Origin: CAYUVA01 sp964448115 [NCBI: uncultured bacterium]
GTDB lineage: Bacteria > CAYUVA01
DNA length: 43,869 nt
NCBI GenBank assembly: GCA_964448115.1
Contig: CAYUVA010000039.1
Coordinates: forward strand, 1-43,869
Direction of reading: 5' to 3'
Position numbers and translations under genes: made by a program
The notes under the pieces: generated by a model
The model's database searches: none
Told to the model about the DNA's origin: nothing
What the model saw: only the letters and a program-made list of their open reading frames with translations
In this document: one piece after another, positions 1 through 7,411 of the stretch
How the letters are laid out: each line of letters starts with the position of its first letter
Position numbering within the stretch: the first letter of the stretch is position 1

Positions 1-382
1 TGAAAATAATTTACCAAAGGAGGGCATCCTTCTTTACGATGGTTCTGGATTGTCGAGAAATGATCGCCTGACTGCACGATTCTTGGTTGAATTGCTAGAG
101 CTGGCTTATCGAGATCCCACCATCTCCTTTGAGTTCATATCATCCCTATCATTAGGCAATGCAGATGGGACTCTGAAAAAGCGGATGGCTGATTGCCCTT
201 CATACAGCATCCGCGCCAAGACCGGCAGGATAAAAGGAGTCTGTGCACTTGCTGGATACGCCATGAAGCAAGGCAGCGATGCAAAGGCATTTGCTATGAT
301 CTTCAACGATTATCCTACGAGCTGGGCACAAATCAGAGCTATCCAGGACGAGATCTGCAAGATAATAATCAACGCAGAGTAG
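1..382 (+). CDS. dacB: D-alanyl-D-alanine carboxypeptidase/endopeptidase, PBP4 (DacB) type, peptidase S13, 3' fragment
   Basis: This is the C-terminal part of a periplasmic penicillin-binding protein that trims or cleaves peptidoglycan cross-links. The window edge cuts off its start; the open frame runs from base 2 without a needed start codon. Two of the three active-site motifs of family S13 are visible: an SxN motif inside DGSGLSRND at bases 38-64, and a KTG motif inside RAKTGRIKG near base 220. The downstream stretch V-C-A-L-A-G-Y matches the usual S13 sequence that follows KTG. The SxxK motif would lie upstream, outside the window. The gene converges on the minus-strand CoA-binding gene with 12 bases between the two stops and no clear terminator. 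Assignment to S13 is from recalled family motifs; the exact cleavage preference cannot be told. Confidence 0.85.
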   Translation, partial: ENNLPKEGILLYDGSGLSRNDRLTARFLVELLELAYRDPTISFEFISSLSLGNADGTLKKRMADCPSYSIRAKTGRIKGVCALAGYAMKQGSDAKAFAMIFNDYPTSWAQIRAIQDEICKIIINAE

Positions 383-394
383 TAATCCTTAATG

Positions 395-823
395 CTAGTA
401 CTTTCCGAACAGCCTGGCGAAAAATCTGTGTACTGCGTGTGAGATACCCTTGACTCCGATATACATGTTGATACAGTGCCCTCGAACCATCTCCAGGTCG
501 TTCTCTTGGCAGAATTTTATAATATCATCGTTCTCTGACATGAAATTTATCCATACCTTCCGCAAGCCTGCTTCCTTGCACTGCTTCAGGTACTCGAGGA
601 CCTGCTCCGATTTACCGTCTAATATAGCAACATCTGCATCTTTCGGAGTTTCAGCATAACTAGAATAATAGTTTTTTGCAGCATCGGTAGTAAAATCAGG
701 ATCAATGTAATAGAAGCTGCGCCCGGTCTCATTAAACCTTTTCTCAGCCAGCCTTAAGCGTCGTGTATCACCGAACAGAGCCACCTTTTCAGACTCGACA
801 AATGGCTTACAGTATTCCTTCAT
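395..823 (-). CDS. CoA-binding domain protein (CoA_binding_2-like)
   Basis: A 142-residue cytosolic protein with the Rossmann-type fold of the small CoA-binding family related to succinyl-CoA synthetase alpha subunits. The pattern is seen in three places: an early V-A-L-F-G-D-T stretch in place of the usual G-x-x-x-x-P, a central D-V-A-I-L-D followed by a helix, and K-V-W-I-N-F near residue 92. A late strand carries C at about residue 119 (R-G-H-C-I-N), where members of this family usually have a conserved cysteine. The N-terminal glycine motif is less typical than in close family members. The ATG is preceded by a weak purine-rich site (AGGGGAT). It lies just downstream of the cyclophilin gene, 26 bases away, and may be cotranscribed with it. 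Its ligand and role are unknown. Confidence 0.6.
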   Translation of the reverse strand: MKEYCKPFVESEKVALFGDTRRLRLAEKRFNETGRSFYYIDPDFTTDAAKNYYSSYAETPKDADVAILDGKSEQVLEYLKQCKEAGLRKVWINFMSENDDIIKFCQENDLEMVRGHCINMYIGVKGISHAVHRFFARLFGKY

Positions 824-849
824 AACTATCCCCTACTATTAAAATTAAG

Positions 850-1401
850 CTATTCAGCTTCATGGTATGTAAGGCGGATCATCTTATCGCCTTGTTTTAT
901 CTTTTTCACAGCATCCATGCCGTCGGTTACCTGTCCGAAAACCGTGTACTTTCCATCAAGATGTGGCTGCGGGGCAAGGCATATATAGAATTGACTCCCG
1001 GCGCTATCCGGCTTGTTGGGTCTAGCCATCGCTACCGTACCAGTTACATGTTTCCGCTGATTGAATTCATCCTTAATCGTATAGCCCGGTCCGCCACTAC
1101 CATTCCCTTTGGGATCGCCACCCTGGGCAACGAAGCCAGGTATTACCCTGTGGAAGGTAAGTCCATCGTAAAAGCCCTCCTTGACCAGTTTAATAAAGTT
1201 TTCAACGGTCTGCGGGGCATCTTGCGGATAAAGCTCGATAGTTACATCCCCGTATTTCGTCTCCAGAACCACATAGCCGATATCATCGGTCGAACTTCCC
1301 TTGTCCATTGATAATTGCTCCTTGTTTTTGCAGCCGCATGAGGCTAAAAGGCAAAGAGTTAGTAGCGTTGAAAAGATAACCAGATATCCTGTTCTTTGCA
1401 T
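850..1401 (-). CDS. Cyclophilin-type peptidyl-prolyl cis-trans isomerase, lipoprotein
   Basis: A 183-residue proline isomerase predicted to be lipid-anchored and exported. The N-terminus is a lipoprotein signal with lipobox L-A-S-C and the modified cysteine at residue 22. The cyclophilin core covers about residues 40-180. The active-site stretch [14 protein letters not shown] is visible, as are G-S-Q-F-Y-I (catalytic Gln/Phe region) and [12 protein letters not shown]. His stands where human cyclophilin A has the cyclosporin-binding Trp, as is common in bacterial enzymes. The AGGAG ribosome site 7-8 bases before the ATG supports this start. It probably helps fold envelope proteins. A possible promoter lies upstream at 1451-1480. 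Confidence 0.92.
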   Translation of the reverse strand: MQRTGYLVIFSTLLTLCLLASCGCKNKEQLSMDKGSSTDDIGYVVLETKYGDVTIELYPQDAPQTVENFIKLVKEGFYDGLTFHRVIPGFVAQGGDPKGNGSGGPGYTIKDEFNQRKHVTGTVAMARPNKPDSAGSQFYICLAPQPHLDGKYTVFGQVTDGMDAVKKIKQGDKMIRLTYHEAE

Positions 1402-1450
1402 CTTGAATCTCCTAATGAAGCTCTATTAGTATTGCATCTCATGATCGTTT

Positions 1451-1480
1451 AAAGTATGACCTTATGGGCAATTATTTCAA
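1451..1480 (-). promoter_or_regulatory. Candidate sigma70-type promoter for the cyclophilin gene
   Basis: On the minus strand TTGAAA (plus 1475-1480) is followed after 18 bases by TACTTT (plus 1451-1456). It lies about 50 bases upstream of the lipoprotein start codon. The -10 box is a weak match, so this is a suggestion only. Confidence 0.3.
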
Positions 1481-1510
1481 GTCCTAATTTACAGGTATCG
1501 CCATAAGAAA

Positions 1511-2317
1511 TTAAATATCAATCCTTTGACCAGGCAATGGCGGACAAGCTGAATAAACCTCCTTTACTAAGATAATACCTAGATCAGCAAGCGGAATTTT
1601 ATGCGCTCCTGAATAGTTTCCCTTGACTTGATAGCTAATTGGGTCAAAGGTGATCACATTTACCGCCACCGGTTGATTGTCCTGCAAATCAGTAATGTTA
1701 TGCCTTATGGGAAGGACATTGAAAACTAGCCTATTGCCAGCAATTGGGAACAACGAGAAGCTGGGCACTATCTGCGGATAGCCATCAGCGCCGACGAAAC
1801 TTAAAACCTTGAGAGCCTGGGTGCGGGAAAATTTCTCCATAACCTGTACAGGCATACTGTTCTTATTATTACCAGCCAGCTTAAATATGATTTTTCTAGG
1901 CAGGATTGGAACAAGTTCCTTTAATATGGAGATCTTGTTGACCTTATAAGACCCGGTAATCTCGGAAACCTTTATAACTCCCACCCGCCTTATGCCCATA
2001 TATGCATTGTAGCGAAGCATATCCTTGCTATTGATCTTATCGATGTAGGCACCGGTCTCTGCGAAGCCTGTAAAATCTCCCTTGATTATCCAGACATCGA
2101 GCTGCTCGGTGATTACCGCCGCGCAGACCCTGCTCGACTCTTCGAGGTTCCTTCTCGTTTTCCAGATCATCAGCTCTCCGAAGATAAGCTCATCCCCCTC
2201 CCCGGCATCCATGGTCGAGATGACCACGACATTCGGCTTGCCGTTGGCATCGCAGGTGGCGAGGAACTTTGGGGTCATGTCACCGGCAAGGGCTGTTTTC
2301 AGCTTCTCGCTCAGCAT
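1511..2317 (-). CDS. Pyridoxamine 5'-phosphate oxidase-like (split-barrel, FMN-binding) protein with two tandem domains
   Basis: A 268-residue protein with two consecutive split beta-barrel modules of the PNPOx-like flavin-binding type. The first module (about residues 1-120) shows F-L-A-T-C-D-A-N-G-K-P-N followed by W-K-T-R-R-N-L-E-E-S, the usual phosphate-binding stretch. The second (about 165-250) repeats the opening pattern as L-S-F-V-G-A-D-G-Y-P-Q-I. No signal peptide or membrane segment is present. The start codon lies inside the end of the activase gene: the two genes overlap by 7 bases, so they are probably translationally coupled. It is therefore likely part of the glycyl radical enzyme operon. 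A flavin reductase, oxygen-scavenging or cofactor-handling role is possible, but no specific reaction can be read from the sequence. Confidence 0.72.
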   Translation of the reverse strand: MLSEKLKTALAGDMTPKFLATCDANGKPNVVVISTMDAGEGDELIFGELMIWKTRRNLEESSRVCAAVITEQLDVWIIKGDFTGFAETGAYIDKINSKDMLRYNAYMGIRRVGVIKVSEITGSYKVNKISILKELVPILPRKIIFKLAGNNKNSMPVQVMEKFSRTQALKVLSFVGADGYPQIVPSFSLFPIAGNRLVFNVLPIRHNITDLQDNQPVAVNVITFDPISYQVKGNYSGAHKIPLADLGIILVKEVYSACPPLPGQRIDI

Positions 2318-3291
2318 CTGTAATCCCCTTTTACTGTAATAATTTTACCATTTTTGATTCTAGTTGGACCGCTCCATTTCACCAATAGCAATCCCTTCGA
2401 GGCAGCAATCGCAGCCAACTCCTCCATCCGTTCGCTATCCATAAGCTCCTTTTGAGCATATTCATACTCAAGCCCCAGCAGCTCGTATTTTGCCCGGCAG
2501 GAGTTCTCGAATGCCAGCAGATCATAGCGCTGCAGGGTGGGGGCGTTGTTTGCCAGGTATTCGGCAATCCTGGATATGTTTTCCTCGGTATCGGTAGCAC
2601 CAGGTATTACCGGCGTCCGTACCCATAGCGGTATTTTGCGCTCGGTTATAAGCGAGAGCGACTTATGCAAGCGCTCCAGCGACAGGCCGGTAAGCTCCAG
2701 TGACTCCTGCTCATCGCTGAGCTTGTAATCTAGCAATACCAGGTCAACCAGGGGCAATATCACCTCTAATGCCTTTTCGCTGGCGCATCCGCAGGTATCC
2801 AGTGCAATGTGAATATTCTGTTGTTTGAGCTGCTGGCAAAGGGCTGCAACGAAGCGCCACTGCATGAGCGGCTCGCCGCCGGATAGAGTAACACCCCCGG
2901 CAGAGGTCTCGTAGAAACTTTTGTCTTTTATCACCTCGTCGGCGACCTCAACCAGGGAGTATTCCCTGCCGATGGTCTCAAGCGCAGCGCCGGGGCACTG
3001 CTCCACGCAATCACCGCAAGTGTCGCATAATGACCGATCGATTACGATGCGGTCATCTTGGGCATGAAGCGCTTGTTTGAGGCATATTTTCAGACAGTCG
3101 TGGCAGCCGATGCAGCGAACATCGTACCAGACCAGCTCGCTTTTCAGGCTCATTCCCTCCGGATTATGGCACCATGCGCAGGTTAAGGGGCAACCCTTGA
3201 AGAAGATAGTGGTACGAATGCCGGGACCATCCTCGGTTGAAAAGCGCTGAATGTTGAATATCAGGGCTTTTTCTTGCTTATTTCCTAACAA
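2311..3291 (-). CDS. Glycyl-radical enzyme activating protein (PflA family, radical SAM with two extra 4Fe-4S clusters)
   Basis: A 326-residue radical SAM activase that would install the glycyl radical on the neighbouring enzyme. The SAM cluster motif C-x3-C-x2-C is at Cys34, Cys38 and Cys41 in G-C-P-L-T-C-A-W-C-H-N. It is followed by a ferredoxin-like insert with Cys60/63/66/70 and Cys89/92/95/99. This insert is typical of activases of non-PFL glycyl radical enzymes (dehydratases, lyases, decarboxylases) and is absent from classical PflA. The SGGEPL motif near residue 138 contacts SAM. The start is TTG, preceded by a short AAGG site; there is no in-frame ATG/GTG between it and an upstream stop. 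The gene lies 354 bases downstream of the radical enzyme and overlaps the split-barrel gene. Confidence 0.93.
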   Translation of the reverse strand: MLGNKQEKALIFNIQRFSTEDGPGIRTTIFFKGCPLTCAWCHNPEGMSLKSELVWYDVRCIGCHDCLKICLKQALHAQDDRIVIDRSLCDTCGDCVEQCPGAALETIGREYSLVEVADEVIKDKSFYETSAGGVTLSGGEPLMQWRFVAALCQQLKQQNIHIALDTCGCASEKALEVILPLVDLVLLDYKLSDEQESLELTGLSLERLHKSLSLITERKIPLWVRTPVIPGATDTEENISRIAEYLANNAPTLQRYDLLAFENSCRAKYELLGLEYEYAQKELMDSERMEELAAIAASKGLLLVKWSGPTRIKNGKIITVKGDYRC

Positions 3292-3645
3292 TGCCTTGTA
3301 TCCTGCATGGAAAGAATAATATTTTTAGCCAGAGTTTTCCAGGCAAGATCCGTGCTTTCCAGCCCTGAAGTATTGATTTTGATGACAAGGTAGGCAAGCA
3401 GTCCTTGCCCCGAAGTGGCAATACAACAGGCGTGAGGCTTGAGAAAATATGACACATCACTAGATCCCTTCTTGATAGAGGGGACTTCCTGAACATCCCC
3501 TCCAAAAAGAGGGGATTTAGGGGTGTGTCATTCACCATATCATTCTATCCTTTTCCTTCTTCGTGCCTTAGTGCCTTTGTGGTTTGACTTCTCCCTCAAG
3601 CCTATTGTATCGCCACTACATGGCTTAAGGACTGCCTGAGGCAAT
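3292..3645. other. Intergenic spacer between glycyl radical enzyme and activase
   Basis: This stretch has no credible gene. A minus-strand reading frame over 3278-3538 is composed of repeat sequence and matches no family I know. The spacer carries the MITE-like element at 3449-3531. The remaining sequence on either side shows no clear promoter or U-tract terminator. An intact operon of this type would normally have only a short gap here, so the spacer has probably been enlarged by repeat insertion. Confidence 0.6.
3449..3531. repeat. MITE-like palindromic element with terminal inverted repeats and two hairpins
   Basis: The ends are ATGACACA (3449-3456) and TGTGTCAT (3524-3531), a perfect 8-base inverted repeat. 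Inside are two hairpins: CCCTTC/GAGGGG around 3466-3483, and a perfect 8-base stem ATCCCCTC/GAGGGGAT around 3495-3515 with a CAAAAA loop. The core resembles, from memory, the C-rich/G-rich 'CCCCTTT..AAGGGG' intergenic repeats of many environmental bacteria. There is no coding capacity. Confidence 0.55.
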
Positions 3646-6045
3646 CTACAATCCATGCGACTCCCTGGAGATTATCTCGTCCTGGATCTCCTTGCCGAGC
3701 ATGATGAAGTATGCGTTGTAGCCGGTAACCCTGACCAGCAGGTTGCGGTAATCCTGTGGATTTTGCTGCGCTTCGCGTAGCATCTGCGGGTCGGTAACAT
3801 TGACCTGCAAAGCGGTGCCTCCCTCCTGGCAATAGGCGCGTAAAAGAGCCGCCACCTTGTCGATGTGCTCCGCATCTTTGAGCATCGAAGGAGATAAGGA
3901 GAGGGTATGCGAGCCGCCGTTGGGTGCGGTCCGAAGCTCCAGCTTGCCTACAGATCTTATATTAGCGGTCGGTCCATAACGATCCATGCCGGTTACCGGG
4001 CAGACTCCATTGGATAAAAACTTGCCCCGTGGTCTGCCATCCGGGGTCGCTGAAGTGCTCGGGGCATAAGCGATCCAATAGTTCCACGAGAGATAGCCTG
4101 CTCGATACTTCTTGCCAGTCGCAGGCGCTATTCTCCGTGAGACACGCTCAGTCCATCGCCTGGAGAGATCGGCTGCTATCTTGTCAGACCTATCGTCATC
4201 ATTGCCGAACTTGGGTGCCCGATTCAGCAGCATGGTGCGGATCTTCTCGTATCCATCGAAATTGTGCTTTATTGCTTCCACAAGCTCTGCCATACTGAAT
4301 CGTCCCTGCTCAAATACAAGGCTTTTAACTGCCAGGAGGCTATCCACGGCAGTAGCCAGCCCGATCCCCTCCACGGTCAGGAAATTGTACTCTGCTCCAC
4401 CCTCAGTTATATCCTTGCCCTTCTCGGCGCATCCATCGATCATCGCAGACAGGTATGGTGTTGGCTCGAAGCGCGCCCTTATCTCATCGGCGATATTGTT
4501 GCAGGCAATTATTCTGTCAACCAGGGCATCAAGCTGCCTATAGACCGCATCACGAAACGCCTCGAAGGTGCTGAATAGTCTCGCATCCCCAGTGGATACG
4601 CCCAGCCTGATGCCGCTTCTCATATCAAGTCCGTCGTTGAGTGCAAGTTCGATCGCCTTTGCCAGGTTGAGGTTCACATCCACGGTGCCGGAGCGATCGT
4701 TGCCCTGAAGCGTGTTCTCCAGGCATCCGACCGGCGCATAATCCCAGAGCTTGTCCTCCGGCAGCCCCTGCCAGCGCAAGCCCTCCATCGACTTCTCATC
4801 GAAGTTGAGTAAAAACGGCGCCCCCTGAGCCTTGGATATCATCTGTGCCACCCGGCGAAGGAGCGTTTGGGGCGTATTTTTATGCAGGCGAATGTTCGGC
4901 TTCGGCTCCAGCAGGTTCATATCCTCGATGACATCGAGAAAAAGCCAGGTAAGCTCGTTGCTCGCATCCTTCCCGTCTTTGTCGATGCCACCTAGGGTGA
5001 TCAGTTGACCGAAGCCGGAATTGATTCCCTGGTTGGGACCCATTCGCCCTTGATAATCATAAGCGTAGTTGTGCTTGATAAAGTAGCACTGGAGAAGCTC
5101 CCTGGCTTGATCCCTGGTCAGGATGCCTTTTTCGATGTCCCTTTTATAGTATGGATAAAGGTACTGATCCACCCGTCCCGGCGACAATCCGGGTCCCGGG
5201 TAGCCCTCCTCAGCCATAACAAGCATGTGCGCCATCCAGAGGCTCTGCAGCGCCTCGTGGAAGCTCGATGCCGGCTGCCAGGGCACATTGCGACAGATTT
5301 CAGCGATGCCAAGAAGCTCTTGTTTGCGCAGGCTGTCTTTTTCCGTTTCTGCGAGCCGAGTTGCCTCATCAGCATATCGCCTTCCAAAGCTCTTCGCAGC
5401 CTCACAGGATATCATTATGGCTTTGCGGACATGATTGGCATGGCTGTCTTGGGCGGTCAAAAGCGCCTTTGTTTCCTCGTAGATCCCCTTGAAGCCGATG
5501 TTCAAGACCTTCTTGTAGTTGGGGATGATATGTCCCGGCACCGCCCCGCAGTTGCCGATGCCCTTGTCGTTCAATACGAGAAACTCATCGAAGAACCTTT
5601 TGCCTATCCTCTTGTATTCCTTGGCCTCTTTTTTAGTAAGCATCCTGGAGAGCGCGGTATTGAAATAGGACCCCACGATAAGCTCCCCATCGAGTATCTT
5701 CACCGGCAGGTGCTTGCTTAAAAGCTCCTTGAAAAACTCGGCTCTGCGGATGACCAGCGGCTGTTTGAAGATATCATCGGGCATCGGTATATGCCTTGCC
5801 ATAGCGAGCAGGCTATCCTCGTAGGACGGGAAAAAGGGAAGCGGCTCGGGAACGATAGTCCAGACATGCCTTGCCCAGACCATATCCCATGGTTTACCAT
5901 TTGTGAAGGGCATGACCTCGTTCCTGAAGTATTCTCTATCTCTGAAGGAGAAATACTCATCCCTCAGTTTCCTGACTCGTGCAGAGAGTTTATCTGAGGG
6001 TTTCCAGAGTGTGCCCGGTGGTGAGGTGGAGGGTTTTTCCTGCAT
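3646..6045 (-). CDS. Glycyl radical enzyme with C-x-E active site (dehydratase/lyase/decarboxylase type), substrate unknown
   Basis: A 799-residue cytosolic glycyl radical enzyme. The catalytic thiyl cysteine is Cys441 in P-V-G-C-L-E-N. It is followed by Glu443, the general base found in glycerol/diol dehydratases, choline lyase and related eliminases and also in hydroxyphenylacetate decarboxylase. The double cysteine of pyruvate formate-lyase is absent. The radical glycine is Gly775 in V-R-V-T-G-Y-N-A-Y-F, and the conserved T-P-D-G-R loop is at 667-671. A G-H-I-I-P stretch with His172 and G-R-V-D-Q-Y near 290-295 match the substrate-barrel elements of the dehydratase branch. ATG at 6045 is chosen because GGAG stands at the usual distance; an in-frame ATG 29 codons upstream has no such site. 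The activase and a split-barrel protein follow in the same direction. No microcompartment shell genes are present. Confidence 0.92.
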   Translation of the reverse strand: MQEKPSTSPPGTLWKPSDKLSARVRKLRDEYFSFRDREYFRNEVMPFTNGKPWDMVWARHVWTIVPEPLPFFPSYEDSLLAMARHIPMPDDIFKQPLVIRRAEFFKELLSKHLPVKILDGELIVGSYFNTALSRMLTKKEAKEYKRIGKRFFDEFLVLNDKGIGNCGAVPGHIIPNYKKVLNIGFKGIYEETKALLTAQDSHANHVRKAIMISCEAAKSFGRRYADEATRLAETEKDSLRKQELLGIAEICRNVPWQPASSFHEALQSLWMAHMLVMAEEGYPGPGLSPGRVDQYLYPYYKRDIEKGILTRDQARELLQCYFIKHNYAYDYQGRMGPNQGINSGFGQLITLGGIDKDGKDASNELTWLFLDVIEDMNLLEPKPNIRLHKNTPQTLLRRVAQMISKAQGAPFLLNFDEKSMEGLRWQGLPEDKLWDYAPVGCLENTLQGNDRSGTVDVNLNLAKAIELALNDGLDMRSGIRLGVSTGDARLFSTFEAFRDAVYRQLDALVDRIIACNNIADEIRARFEPTPYLSAMIDGCAEKGKDITEGGAEYNFLTVEGIGLATAVDSLLAVKSLVFEQGRFSMAELVEAIKHNFDGYEKIRTMLLNRAPKFGNDDDRSDKIAADLSRRWTERVSRRIAPATGKKYRAGYLSWNYWIAYAPSTSATPDGRPRGKFLSNGVCPVTGMDRYGPTANIRSVGKLELRTAPNGGSHTLSLSPSMLKDAEHIDKVAALLRAYCQEGGTALQVNVTDPQMLREAQQNPQDYRNLLVRVTGYNAYFIMLGKEIQDEIISRESHGL

Positions 6046-6161
6046 CGTTTTTTCTCCATTGAAGGCGCATGAATAAAAGGAAATAAATCTTTTATTGAAA
6101 ATAAGTCTAATTGGATTATCCGATCCTGTCAATTAGAGCTTCAGGTGGCGATAAAAAGATA

Positions 6162-6248
6162 ATAGGCAGGATCCACCAATTTTTATATACGAGGTAGCTA
6201 TTGCTCCTCAATGTGGTCAACGCCACTGATGCTGGGTATCCTGCCTAT
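6162..6248. promoter_or_regulatory. Cruciform / three-way-junction-like inverted repeat in the divergent spacer
   Basis: ATAGGCAGGAT (6162-6172) and ATCCTGCCTAT (6238-6248) form a perfect 11-base outer stem. Two further stems lie inside: GAGG-t-AGC/GCT-CCTC with a TATT loop (6191-6209), and GTGGT/GCCAC with a CAAC loop (6213-6226). Together they give a three-way junction in about 87 bases. A TATAAT box follows at 6252-6257 on the plus strand, without a good -35. The rest of the 6046-6481 spacer holds no gene I can support; a frame opening at 6308 is the untranslated or extended 5' part of the pyrK-like gene. The structure could be an RNA leader for either flanking gene, an operator, or a mobile palindrome. 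I do not recognise a known riboswitch class. Confidence 0.5.
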
Positions 6249-6481
6249 ACATATAATATAGGTTCTGGAGCCGTTTTTGTCAATAGGCATCGCCCATTCC
6301 TTATCAAGTGAGTAAGAGAGCCTTGACACTTATGATTTTACTCTTTTTCCCAGAAATAAAGGTGCGTTTATACGAGCCATTTGCTGGATCTGCTGTCGTT
6401 TCAATTGTTCGATTTGGGTATTTTGATTGTGCATCTTTTTTGATATCATACCGCTACTGGTTGAACGATTATATCAAGCAG

Positions 6482-7411
6482 ATGCAGCCCTCCATTCAAA
6501 TAGTTGACTGTACCATCTTACGAAGCTCAGTGGTCGCATCTGCCCGTACTTTTTGCCTTTTGGAGCTTCGTGCTGAGGGCTTGAAGGCTGAAGACTTTAA
6601 GCCTGGTCAATTTATCAATATCCTTTGCTCCCAGGTCGATGTGCTTGAGCATTCGCACAAGACAGCGGGTAAAATTATTCGACGCCCCTTCAGCATTCAC
6701 TCTATCACCGGCAAGGATAGCTTCGAGGTGCTTATCGAGGTGGTCGGTCCTGGAACTGCCTGGCTAGCTGGTAGATCAGAAGGAGACCGCCTGGATGTAA
6801 TGCTCCCCTTGGGCAATGGTCTCGACATCGCAAAAGTGGGCGAGAGCACCATAGTTCTTGTCGGCGGCGGAATCGGCATCGCTCCTTTGCATTTCTTCGC
6901 CCAACAGGCACTGATACACGGTAAGAGGGTGATAGTTTATATTGGAGTCTATGATAGGGCATCCATACCAGCCGAGATCATTAGAGATAAGGGAAAAAAT
7001 TATATCCTACATGTTGGCGATAAGCTAAAAAAATTGGGTTGTGAAGTGCTTATTGCCACTGAAGTCTATGACCCCCAGAGCGATTTCACAGGATATATTT
7101 CCGATTTCTTTTACCAGGGTATGATCACGGAGCAAGGCGAGGTAAGATTACCTGATATCCGTGCCATTGCCTGCGGTCCTATAGACATGCTTCGCGACTT
7201 CAAGGATTATGTTTTCAAGCTCGATATTCCCGCCATGGTGTTGTTGGAGGAGCGTATGGGGTGTGGATATGGAGCCTGTCTATCATGCGTTTGTCATGGA
7301 TACCAGCGGGATGAGAATGGTGTGCTCACCGACAGGGTGGTTAACAAGAAGATCTGCACCGATGGACCGCTTTTCCTTGTTGAGGAGGTGATCCTGCATG
7401 GTATTGAATGA
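6482..7411 (+). CDS. pyrK: Dihydroorotate dehydrogenase electron transfer subunit (PyrK)
   Basis: A flavin and iron-sulfur subunit that passes electrons from the class 1B dihydroorotate dehydrogenase to NAD+ in pyrimidine synthesis. Numbered from the ATG at 6482 (309 residues), the FAD motif R-P-F-S is at 68-71, the NAD-binding G-G-G-I-G-I-A-P-L at 128-136 and a C-G-P motif at 231. The 2Fe-2S ligands are Cys261, Cys266, Cys269 and Cys292. It is longer than the usual 250-270 residues because of an insert around residues 50-65. An in-frame start at 6308 would add 58 residues unlike family members, so ATG 6482 is preferred, although its ribosome site is weak. The gene overlaps pyrD by 14 bases and carries pyrD's GGAGGTGA site inside its own end. 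Confidence 0.88.
   Translation: MQPSIQIVDCTILRSSVVASARTFCLLELRAEGLKAEDFKPGQFINILCSQVDVLEHSHKTAGKIIRRPFSIHSITGKDSFEVLIEVVGPGTAWLAGRSEGDRLDVMLPLGNGLDIAKVGESTIVLVGGGIGIAPLHFFAQQALIHGKRVIVYIGVYDRASIPAEIIRDKGKNYILHVGDKLKKLGCEVLIATEVYDPQSDFTGYISDFFYQGMITEQGEVRLPDIRAIACGPIDMLRDFKDYVFKLDIPAMVLLEERMGCGYGACLSCVCHGYQRDENGVLTDRVVNKKICTDGPLFLVEEVILHGIE

Noticed and set aside
3278-3538. 86-codon minus-strand frame upstream of the activase
   Set aside because: It reads through the MITE-like repeat and does not look like a protein; overlap with the activase start also argues against it.
5005-5721. 238-codon plus-strand open frame inside the glycyl radical enzyme gene
   Set aside because: The opposite strand is a clear enzyme with family motifs across this stretch; the frame has no ribosome site or known domain.
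6162-6248. tRNA or known riboswitch
   Set aside because: The length and three stems suggested a tRNA, but there is no T-loop GTTC motif or anticodon arm on either strand, and the sequence does not fit any riboswitch consensus I can recall.
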